Shown here: one piece after another, positions 51,985 through 58,622 of the stretch
Layout of the letters: every line of letters starts with the position of its first letter
Numbering within the stretch: position 1 is the first letter of the stretch
From: Palsa-504 sp963834685
GTDB taxonomy: Bacteria; Actinomycetota; Actinomycetes; Streptosporangiales; Streptosporangiaceae
DNA length: 64,000 nucleotides
Direction of reading: 5' to 3'
NCBI GenBank assembly: GCA_963834685.1
Contig: CAWICW010000008.1
Span: 310,001 to 374,000, forward strand
Notes under the pieces: model-generated
Told to the model about the DNA's origin: nothing
The model's input: only the letters and a program-made list of their open reading frames with translations
The model's database searches: none
Position numbers and translations under genes: made by a program

Positions 51985-52524
51985 ATGCAAATAGCCGTGG
52001 TCACCGGCAATCCGAAGCCAGCGTCCCGGACTCACGGTGTCGCCCTGGCGGTGGCCGGTGCCCTGGGCGCCGCTCTCGCCTGCCCTGATGCCCCGGCCTC
52101 GGGCGCGCACCTGGTGATCGACCTCAGCGAGCATGCGCCGAGCCTGTTCGACCCGTCGGCGGCCGAGCTGTCCCGGCTGACCGCGGAGGTCGCGGCCGCT
52201 GACATCGCCATCTTCGCCTCGCCGACCTACAAGGCCTCCTACACCGGCATGCTGAAGGCGTTCCTGGACCGTTACGGCAGCAACGGCCTGGCCGGGACGA
52301 TCGCGGTGCCGGTCATGACCGGCGGCTGGGCTGGCCATGCCCTCGCGGTCGAGGTTCACCTGCGCCCGGTCCTGGTCGAGCTGGGCGCGACGGTTCCCGC
52401 CCGCGGCCTCTACGTCACCGAACCCGAGTTCGGTGAACTCGACGCCGCGGTCGCCAGGTGGGCCGCCGCCGCGATCCCCCTCATCCGCGGCGCGCTGGCC
52501 GTTCATGAAGCCAACGAGGTGTAG
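51985..52524 (+). CDS. NADPH-dependent FMN reductase (SsuE/MsuE type)
   Basis: 179 residues, flavodoxin-like: QIAVVTGNPKPASRTHGVAL then DIAIFASPTYKASYTGMLKA, with FLDRYGSNGLAGTIAVPVMT and GGWAGHALAVEVHLRPVLVE. SsuE-like enzymes supply FMNH2 to sulfonate monooxygenases. ATG 51985 is preceded by CGGAGG. A longer frame from 51907 adds a lysine run from the A tract and is rejected. It closes the island at its right side. Confidence 0.9.
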   Translation: MQIAVVTGNPKPASRTHGVALAVAGALGAALACPDAPASGAHLVIDLSEHAPSLFDPSAAELSRLTAEVAAADIAIFASPTYKASYTGMLKAFLDRYGSNGLAGTIAVPVMTGGWAGHALAVEVHLRPVLVELGATVPARGLYVTEPEFGELDAAVARWAAAAIPLIRGALAVHEANEV

Positions 52525-52677
52525 CTAGCCCGCGGGCTGGCGGCTGGTCCGCGCCGCCCGGTCCGGGCTTTTCGCGGCTGGTGCCGCACTCGCTACCTGC
52601 TCCGCTACCTGCCCGATCTTCGCTAGCCGGGTCAGGGCGGGCCGCGACAAGATTTCCGCGATGTCGTGCCACGCCAC
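52525..52677 (-). CDS. Small ORF downstream of and in frame with amidase
   Basis: GTG 52677 with GAGG eight bases upstream encodes about 50 residues (VAWHDIAEILSRPALTRLAK, IGQVAEQVASAAPAAK). The same frame continues back without a stop to the amidase TGA at 52750. It is either a small independent gene or the former C-terminal part of the amidase cut off by a stop mutation. No family recognised. Confidence 0.35.
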   Translation of the reverse strand: MAWHDIAEILSRPALTRLAKIGQVAEQVASAAPAAKSPDRAARTSRQPAG

Positions 52678-52749
52678 GATTAGTTCCTCGACTCCGTCCA
52701 GCGGGGCGTCGTGGCCAGAAAAACGGGCTCGCGTGAAGTCGCAAGTTCG

Positions 52750-53517
52750 TCAGCTTCCCGGCACCCAAAGCACGAGTCCGGCCGGCATGGCCGCGCCGGG
52801 AGAGGTAGTTCCCGCGAACACGCCGTTGATGTAGGCGGCGGCATCGCTGGCGAAGGCGCCATCATGGATCGCGGTCATTTGCAGGATCGACGACGCCTCC
52901 GTCTTGAGCTGCGCGGCTAGGTCATTCAGGGACAGGCTGCCGTCGCTTGTCCAGGCGACCTGACCCGCCCGGATCGCTGCCGCGCGGCTGATGATCTCGT
53001 ATCGCTGGCCCGCCCGCGGCCCGGGACCCGGGCAGGTGTGGCCGCCCCAGGCGGCTCCGCCCATCACGTGAGTTCCGTAGCCTTTAATGTCTACCGAGTC
53101 GGTGACCTGCAGCGGGAACCCGGCGAACCTGCTGAGGACCTCGACCAGCTGCGCTGATGCGGTGAGCTGAGCATCGGTGAGCGGGTTCTCGGTGTTGCCG
53201 TCGTCGGCGTGCTCGATCGAGTACCAGGTTTCGTTGCCGGCCATCTCCGCCCAGGCGATCCAGCCCTTGCCGATCGGCCCGAACTGCCAGACCGAACCAT
53301 CCTGCGCGATGCCGAAATGCGCGCTCACGGCGGCGGAGGAGCTATTGAACAGATTGACGGTGGTCGGCTGCAGGTTCCCGACCATCGTGTGCATCACGAC
53401 GCCCATCATGGCCCCTGATCCCCAGGAGCCGTTGCTGGTCGGAAAGGGGCTGTTATAGGTGATCGTCACCGGGCCGGTCACCCGGCCGTCAGGACCTATC
53501 TCCAGCTTGCCGGTCAT
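52750..53517 (-). CDS. N-acetylmuramoyl-L-alanine amidase (Amidase_2/PGRP fold)
   Basis: 255 residues. The zinc-amidase fold has a first ligand His43 in GVVMHTMVG, an AHFGIAQDGSVWQFGPIGKG strand, NETWYSIEHADDG and a HTCPGPGPRAGQRYEII end where His150 or His160 and Cys162 may complete the site. It cleaves the amide between MurNAc and the stem peptide. No signal peptide, as in phage lysins and mycobacteriophage-like amidases. ATG 53517 follows GGGAGGGAC. A C-terminal Ala-rich helical tail may bind cell wall. Confidence 0.8.
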   Translation of the reverse strand: MTGKLEIGPDGRVTGPVTITYNSPFPTSNGSWGSGAMMGVVMHTMVGNLQPTTVNLFNSSSAAVSAHFGIAQDGSVWQFGPIGKGWIAWAEMAGNETWYSIEHADDGNTENPLTDAQLTASAQLVEVLSRFAGFPLQVTDSVDIKGYGTHVMGGAAWGGHTCPGPGPRAGQRYEIISRAAAIRAGQVAWTSDGSLSLNDLAAQLKTEASSILQMTAIHDGAFASDAAAYINGVFAGTTSPGAAMPAGLVLWVPGS

Positions 53518-53728
53518 GGATGTCCCTCCCAGCGGTCGATCTAGCGGCGCGAGATGCCTCACATCATGAAGCCGTGCAGATGGATGTCAAGTAGGCGATG
53601 GCTTGGGCACGCCCAACCGGTGCGGAAATCCGCGCTAGCCGGCCGGGCGTGCGGGCCCGGCCGGCTGCGGCTGGTTCGTGCTGGAGCGGGCATGAGATCC
53701 GGATCGGGAATCCGGTCCGGCGCCGCTG

Positions 53729-53878
53729 CTAGTTCCCCCGGGTCGGATACGCACTGGGGGTGTTCCGCAAGCTGGTCACCTGGGTCTGGGCGTAGTTGCA
53801 CTCGGCGACGATAGCGACGACGCGCCGGCCGATGCGAGCCAGCGGACCCCGGCTGCCCTGCGTCACGTTGTGGTTCAT
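53729..53878 (-). CDS. Conserved small actinobacterial protein, 49 aa
   Basis: MNHNVTQGSRGPLARIGRRV then VAIVAECNYAQTQVTSLRNT and PSAYPTRGN. The IRRVxxIVAECNYAQ core followed by PxxY is the signature of a widespread short actinomycete family of unknown function. ATG 53878 has GAGGAGGAAACC upstream, an excellent ribosome binding site. Too short for most gene finders. Confidence 0.7.
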   Translation of the reverse strand: MNHNVTQGSRGPLARIGRRVVAIVAECNYAQTQVTSLRNTPSAYPTRGN

Positions 53879-54111
53879 GGTTTCCTCCTCGGTTTCCGGC
53901 CAGCTGTTCGGCCGGTCACCATTGAGTCTCGCCGTAAGGCCCTCCTTGGCGCGTCGGAGGAAATCCCTATTTTGCCTGCTGAAATGGGTCCTAGCCGGGC
54001 CGGAAACCGGCTTACCCGGACTTAGCGCCGCAGTTGGCCGAGCGTGAATTTCCGCACCGGGTAATGCGGGCGGGTGTCGCGGTTCGCGGGCGCGGACGTA
54101 CTATCGCGATT
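53879..54111. other. Intergenic region between two small genes
   Basis: Contains two partially overlapping GC-rich hairpins and ends in TACTAT at 54099-54104, seven bases before GTG 54112, a likely -10 for leaderless expression. No other gene seen. Confidence 0.4.
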
Positions 54112-54549
54112 GTGGCCGAGTGGTGGTCGATCGAGGTCCTGCACGGTGAGGTTTCTGCCTTCCGGTGGCAGGAACAGCATGACTCGGCCCTCATTGAGGC
54201 GGCGCTGACCAACGAGGTCCGCGACGGGGCGTGGCATGCGGACAGGTGGGGCGTAGTGTTCGAGGTGCTCTTCGATACCGAAGAGCAGTGGGAAGCGTTC
54301 TGCAGCCTGCCTGTCGTGTGCGCGGCCCTGGATGCCGTCCCGGATCCGGTCAATGGCCTGCTCATCTACCGCGGTCGCGGCGGCGGGGCAGGTGCCCGGG
54401 AGCCGCGCAGGCCGAAGCCCACACTGAGCTCCGGGGCCATTTCGCTGCCCGGGCCCGCGGACGAGCCGTATCTGGATCTGGCGGCTGTCTCCGCACCGGC
54501 CGCGGCGGACGCCCGGCCGACGACGGCAGGGCGGTCGCCGGGTACATGA
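54112..54549 (+). CDS. Conserved actinobacterial hypothetical protein
   Basis: 145 residues: EWWSIEVLHGEVSAFRWQEQ, ALIEAALTNEVRDGAWHADR then WGVVFEVLFDTEEQWEAFCS, and DAVPDPVNGLLIYRGRGGGA followed by RRPKP. This pattern recurs as a single-domain protein of unknown function in Streptomyces and relatives. GTG 54112 lacks a Shine-Dalgarno and follows TACTAT by seven bases, so leaderless translation is likely. The Pro/Ala tail is low complexity. Confidence 0.75.
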   Translation: MAEWWSIEVLHGEVSAFRWQEQHDSALIEAALTNEVRDGAWHADRWGVVFEVLFDTEEQWEAFCSLPVVCAALDAVPDPVNGLLIYRGRGGGAGAREPRRPKPTLSSGAISLPGPADEPYLDLAAVSAPAAADARPTTAGRSPGT

Positions 54550-54604
54550 CGGCCGGCCTGGCCGGGATGATGCCGACTGACATGGTGCCGCTCCTGCGCC
54601 CGCC

Positions 54605-55462
54605 TTACTCGGTTGTCCGGAGCCGGAAATATCGTGAGGCGAGTGGCGCTGCCACGGCGAGAATCAGCGCCGACCAGGCCAGCGACGCCTCGATGGGGTG
54701 TTGCATCGGCCAGGCGTGGATCGACGCGGACGGGTTCGGATTGTCCCAGAGCTGGCGGGCTGCGGCGGTCACGGCGCTGACCGGGTTCCAGTCTGCGACG
54801 GCCTGCAGCCAGCCGGGCATGTGCTGGGTCGGCACCAGCGCGTTGGACACGAACGCGAGGGGGAACAGCACGATGAATCCGAACGAGGCGGCCGACTCCG
54901 GGCTCTTGCTGTTGAGCCCGACGCATGCTGCAACCCACGACAGCGAGTAGGCGAAGAACAGCACGAGGGCGAATCCCGCGATAACCGGCAGCAGTCCCGC
55001 GCTGGTCCGCCAGCCGACCGCCAGCCCCGTGACGGCGACAACGAGCGCGCACAGGCAGGCCGTCAGCAAGTCCGCCAAGGATCGGCCGACCAGCACCGCG
55101 GGCCGCCACATCGGCAGCGTCCGGAACCGGTCGATGATGCCCTCGTGCAAGTCGGTGGCCAAACCGACCGCGGTGCCCATGGTGGACGTGGTCAGGTTCA
55201 GCGCGAGCAGCCCGGCCAGGATGAAATCGGTGTAGCTGCCGCCGCCGGGAATCGGAATGGCGCCGCCGAACAGGTAGATGAAGAGCACTGTGAACAGCAC
55301 CGGCTGGATCGTGACGTCGGACAGTTGCATCGGTTCCCGGGAGATGTGCACCAGGTTCCGGCGCGTCATCGAAGCCACGTTCCTGACCCGCTCGGCCGCA
55401 CCAGAGGTGTTCAGCCGGGTCCCGGTCGCGTTGCGCGGCCGCTGCGCGATTGCCGGTGTCAT
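54605..55462 (-). CDS. ABC-2 type permease (DrrB-like)
   Basis: 285 residues, six helices: RRNLVHISREPMQLSDVTIQ then PVLFTVLFIYLFGGAIPIPG, DLHEGIIDRFRTLPMWRPAV and FGFIVLFPLAFVSNALVPTQ. This is the daunorubicin-resistance-type membrane subunit. The start overlaps the ATPase stop (ATGA). It exports a hydrophobic drug or lipid with the DrrA-like ATPase. Confidence 0.92.
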   Translation of the reverse strand: MTPAIAQRPRNATGTRLNTSGAAERVRNVASMTRRNLVHISREPMQLSDVTIQPVLFTVLFIYLFGGAIPIPGGGSYTDFILAGLLALNLTTSTMGTAVGLATDLHEGIIDRFRTLPMWRPAVLVGRSLADLLTACLCALVVAVTGLAVGWRTSAGLLPVIAGFALVLFFAYSLSWVAACVGLNSKSPESAASFGFIVLFPLAFVSNALVPTQHMPGWLQAVADWNPVSAVTAAARQLWDNPNPSASIHAWPMQHPIEASLAWSALILAVAAPLASRYFRLRTTE

Positions 55463-56493
55463 GCCTGTGCCACCTGGCTCTCGCGCTCTGCCGCGCCCGC
55501 ACCCGGGCCGCCTGGTCCGGCGCTCGTCCCTTTTGCGCCTGATCCGTTGTCGTCACCGGAAATCTGCGCGCCAGTGAGCGCGAAGAAGACATCGTCCAGC
55601 GAGGGCTGACGGACCTCGATGTTGTCCACTAGCATCCCCGCCTGGTCCAGCGCCCGTACCAGAGCAGTCGCCAGGCCGGGTGCGGTGTCCACGGCCGCGC
55701 TCAGGCGCAACCCGTGGGCACTGACTGACACCTGGCCGCCTACCAGGGGCGCGATCACCCCGGCGGCTTCCGGCCCGGGCTCGGCCAGCGTCACCTCGAC
55801 ACGCGCGCTCCGGCTGCGCTCCTTGAGCTCGCCCGGCGTCCCGTCGGCGATCACCTGGCCGTGATTGACCACCACGATGCGGTCCGCCAGGGCGTCCGCC
55901 TCGTCCAGGTACTGGGTGGTCAGCAGCAGCGTGACACCGGAGCCGGTGAGGTTCCTGATCACCTCCCAGACTCGCTGCCTGCTCACCGGATCCAGGCCCG
56001 TGGTCGGCTCATCCAGGAACAATACGGGCGGCCGGGTCAGCAGGCTGGCCGCCAGGTCCAGCCGGCGCCGCATGCCGCCGGAGTAGCCCTTGACCACCCG
56101 GTCGGCGGCGTCGGCCAACTCGAAGAGCTCAAGTAGTTCGGCGGCCCTGGTCCGGGCCTGTCCCGTTCGCATGCCGCTCAGCTCGCCGACCAGCACGAGG
56201 TTCTGACGGCCAGTCAGCAATCCGTCCAAGGTGGCGTCCTGGGCGGCCACGCCGATCTGCCTGCGCACGGCGGCCGGGTGGGCCAGGACGTCAATGCCGG
56301 CCACCCGGGCCTGGCCCGCGTCCGGCAGCGCCAGCGTGGTCAAGATCCGCACAGCTGTGGTCTTCCCGGCTCCGTTCGGGCCGAGCAGCCCCAGCACGCT
56401 CCCGGCTGGCACGGAGAAACTGACCCCGGCCAGCGCGCGCGTCTGGCCGTAGCTCTTGAACAGGCCATCGGCCTCGATCATCGTGTCAGCCAT
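55459..56493 (-). CDS. ABC-2 ATPase (DrrA-like drug resistance)
   Basis: 344 residues. Walker A LGPNGAGKTT, signature YSGGMRRRLDLAAS, Walker B VLFLDEPTTGLDPVSRQRVW, then the DrrA C-terminal domain and an Asp/Gly/Ser/Ala-rich tail of about 25 residues. Starts at ATG 56493 with two TetR-type dyads upstream that are shared with the divergent regulator gene. Confidence 0.94.
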   Translation of the reverse strand: MADTMIEADGLFKSYGQTRALAGVSFSVPAGSVLGLLGPNGAGKTTAVRILTTLALPDAGQARVAGIDVLAHPAAVRRQIGVAAQDATLDGLLTGRQNLVLVGELSGMRTGQARTRAAELLELFELADAADRVVKGYSGGMRRRLDLAASLLTRPPVLFLDEPTTGLDPVSRQRVWEVIRNLTGSGVTLLLTTQYLDEADALADRIVVVNHGQVIADGTPGELKERSRSARVEVTLAEPGPEAAGVIAPLVGGQVSVSAHGLRLSAAVDTAPGLATALVRALDQAGMLVDNIEVRQPSLDDVFFALTGAQISGDDNGSGAKGTSAGPGGPGAGAAERESQVAQA

Positions 56494-56528
56494 CGCCGGT
56501 CATCTTCTGGCAGCTCAACGATCTCTCC

Positions 56529-56587
56529 TACCTAACGGTCGGTAAGTACGGCGCTAGCATAACATGCTACTTACCGAACGTTAGGTA
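56529..56587. promoter_or_regulatory. Two TetR-type operators between drrAB and tetR
   Basis: Two 20-base boxes at 56529-56548 and 56568-56587 are inverted copies of each other (19 of 20 or so positions) and each contains a TTACC/GGTAA dyad. Between them TAGCAT-AAC-ATGCTA forms a further small dyad. The arrangement predicts cooperative TetR binding that represses both directions. Confidence 0.75.
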
Positions 56588-56616
56588 AGAGTTCCGCTCG
56601 GCGTTAAGATGGGCCC

Positions 56617-57267
56617 GTGAGACAGGCAGACGCAGCACTCGCGGGCGCGAGCGCCCCGGCCCGGGATGATCAGCCCGGCGGCGATCAGCCCGGCGGCGAT
56701 CAGGCCGGCGCATCCACCCGCGAAAGGATCCTCGACGTCGCCCTGGACTTGTTCACCGACCAGGGTTTCGACGGCACCTCCATGCGCGAGATCGCGGAAC
56801 GGCTCCACATCAGCAAGCCGGCGATCTACTACCACTTCGCGTCCAAGGACGAGATCCTGATGGCGCTGCACATGCGCCTGCACGAGTTCGGCAAGGCCGC
56901 GCTCGCCCGTCTGACCGGCCAGACCGTGACGCTCCAGCTCTGGGGTTCGCTGCTCAATGAACTGCTGGATCAGATGCTGGCCCAGCGCAAGATCTTCCTG
57001 ATGCACGAGCGCAACCAGGCGGCCCTGGAGAAACTGCATAGCAAGGACCACGACGACGAGCACGACGACATCCAGCAGCGGTTCCGGCAGGCACTCGCCG
57101 ATCCGTCGCTGTCACTGCGCGACCGGGTCCGGATGGCGTGCTCACTGGGCGCGGTATTCGGCGGGCTGTTCATGGCCGGGGACGCGTTCGACAACGTCCC
57201 CAGCGCCGAACTCGGCTCCCTGGTCCGGGACGCGGTCCGCGACGTCGTAGCCGACCGCTGCGCCTAA
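56617..57267 (+). CDS. TetR-family regulator of the DrrAB exporter
   Basis: 216 residues. After a low-complexity Gly/Asp/Gln start (three GGDQPG/QAG repeats) comes the TetR HTH: STRERILDVALDLFTDQGFD then GTSMREIAERLHISKPAIYY and HFASKDEILMALHMR. The C-terminal domain is helical with ligand pocket unknown. GTG 56617 follows the second operator by 29 bases. Divergent placement supports local control of the exporter. Confidence 0.92.
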   Translation: MRQADAALAGASAPARDDQPGGDQPGGDQAGASTRERILDVALDLFTDQGFDGTSMREIAERLHISKPAIYYHFASKDEILMALHMRLHEFGKAALARLTGQTVTLQLWGSLLNELLDQMLAQRKIFLMHERNQAALEKLHSKDHDDEHDDIQQRFRQALADPSLSLRDRVRMACSLGAVFGGLFMAGDAFDNVPSAELGSLVRDAVRDVVADRCA

Positions 57268-57272
57268 CTCCA

Positions 57273-57410
57273 CGGACGCCGCGCGACGACACACTGGCGG
57301 CACGCCGCCGCCCTGCAACGCCGTTACGCCCGGGTCCGCGTAGAGCCCGACGCCATCTTCGTCACCGACGGACCGGTGCTGACCTCCGCCGGTGGTGTGA
57401 CCGCGCGCGG
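57273..57410 (+). pseudogene. GlxA/DJ-1-PfpI AraC-type regulator remnant
   Basis: The frame reads ATTHWRHAAALQRRYARVRV then EPDAIFVTDGPVLTSAG, the DJ-1/PfpI segment that precedes the AraC HTH in GlxA regulators. Neither start nor HTH is present; the frame runs on to a stop near 57510 without further similarity. Confidence 0.6.
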
Positions 57411-57524
57411 CGCGAAGGCCGCCGTCATGGCTGGCCGGCCGTTGGAAGTGTTACACCGCCTCAGCTTGGCCTACTGGCCATTCGCTACAGCATGCAATCA
57501 GGCTTTCTAAAGTAGATATTCGGC

Positions 57525-57549
57525 TTGTCTGCAGTTATATTTCAGACAA
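57525..57549. promoter_or_regulatory. TTGTCTG-N11-CAGACAA dyad
   Basis: A perfect seven-base inverted repeat around CAGTTATATTT, with TTATAT as a possible -10. Located 155 bases upstream of the hypothetical gene at 57704. Probable operator and promoter. Confidence 0.5.
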
Positions 57550-57703
57550 TGATCAGGTTCGTCGGCCACTATCTGACTGGCTCCCTCCGGTGCCATGCCC
57601 TCTGGGCAGCACCGGGAATGCGCCCGAGAGCGCCCGCCCCGTATCCGGCGGGGTGCCTCGCCAAGCTGCTGAGGAGCAGGACAGCACGTCGAGGCTCCTC
57701 ACC

Positions 57704-58138
57704 GTGAGAGACGAGCGCATCGTGACAGCCGCCGCCCTGCTAGCCCGCATCGGACGCACCGACCGGAAGCTCGACTACGAGCAGCTCCGGACCTGGGTCG
57801 TCGGGCAGTCGGTCCGTAACGCGCTGCAGACGTTCCACGGCCGCCGGGCATTCGACCCGGACAACCCGGACAACGGGGAAGGATTCATCAGCGACGGGCA
57901 GATGCGCGCGCTGAACATCACCATCCGCCGTGCCGTGCATGAGGCGCTCCGCCAGACGGACAAAGCCCGCAACGTCGCGGCGCAACCGTACCGGGAGCTG
58001 TACCCCGCGGAGCAGGAAGCGCTGGACTTCTGCGAGTTCCAGCTTGGGACGATCCGTAACTACATGGAGCCGCCGGGCTCGCCCGAGCTGGAAGAGGCCT
58101 ACAAGCTCTACGTCAGCGAGCCGGACGTCAACCGATAA
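57704..58138 (+). CDS. Hypothetical protein, 144 aa
   Basis: From GTG 57704 (GAGG nine bases upstream) it reads RDERIVTAAALLARIGRTDR, KLDYEQLRTWVVGQSVRNAL, FHGRRAFDPDNPDNGEGF, ALNITIRRAVHEALRQTDKA and FCEFQLGTIRNYMEPPGSPE. It is helical, acidic-basic balanced, with no recognised family. An earlier in-frame start at 57590 gives 182 residues but lacks a ribosome binding site. Converges on trxC. Confidence 0.6.
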   Translation: MRDERIVTAAALLARIGRTDRKLDYEQLRTWVVGQSVRNALQTFHGRRAFDPDNPDNGEGFISDGQMRALNITIRRAVHEALRQTDKARNVAAQPYRELYPAEQEALDFCEFQLGTIRNYMEPPGSPELEEAYKLYVSEPDVNR

Positions 58139-58154
58139 GCCCGGTACGCGCCGG

Positions 58155-58177
58155 GAACGCCGCGCTGGCCGGCGTTC
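58155..58177. terminator. Possible bidirectional terminator hairpin
   Basis: GAACGCC-N9-GGCGTTC, a perfect seven-base stem between the convergent hypothetical gene and trxC, touching the trxC stop codon. No T tract, which is common in GC-rich actinomycetes. Confidence 0.4.
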
Positions 58178-58604
58178 AGGCCGCGAGCGCCTGCTCGACC
58201 CAGGACCGCAGCGCTGCGGCCGGCGCGGCCCCGACCTGGCGCGAGGTCACCTTCCCCTCGCGCATCACCAGCAGCGTCGGGATGGACTGCACGCCGAAGC
58301 GCTGCTGCAGCCTGGGTGAGTCGTCTACGTTTACCTTCACCAGCTTCAGGCGGCCGGCCATCTCCGTGGCTACCTGCGCCAGCGCCGGGCTCACCATGCG
58401 GCACGGGCCGCACCAGGGCGCCCACAGGTCGACCACGACGGGAACGGACGCGCGCTCGGCCACCTCGGTGAAGGTATCGTCGCCCGCGTCGACGATCCAG
58501 GGCAGTGGCTTGTGGCAGTGGCCGCAGTGCGGGACCCCGGAGGCTGCGGCGGGCACCCGGTTCCTGTGCCCGCAGTTCGGGCACCGGACTATCTCATCTG
58601 ACAT
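58176..58604 (-). CDS. trxC: Thioredoxin 2-type with N-terminal zinc finger
   Basis: 142 residues. Cys8/Cys11 (RCPNCGHRNR) and Cys27/Cys30 (HCGHCHKPLP) make the zinc finger of Trx2/TrxC. The thioredoxin site is WAPWCGPCRM (Cys65, Cys68), with FGVQSIPTLLVMREGK carrying the cis-Pro. It reduces disulfides during oxidative and heat stress. Last gene of the chaperone unit, 18 bases after clpB. Confidence 0.94.
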   Translation of the reverse strand: MSDEIVRCPNCGHRNRVPAAASGVPHCGHCHKPLPWIVDAGDDTFTEVAERASVPVVVDLWAPWCGPCRMVSPALAQVATEMAGRLKLVKVNVDDSPRLQQRFGVQSIPTLLVMREGKVTSRQVGAAPAAALRSWVEQALAA

Positions 58605-58622
58605 GCGCAGGCCCGCCTGAAC

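Larger units (their letters stand above)
57268..57703. other. 435-base region with GlxA remnant and promoter dyad only
   Basis: Apart from the remnant and the TTGTCTG dyad no coding signal was found. The AT-rich patch 57505-57560 probably drives the gene at 57704. Confidence 0.4.
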
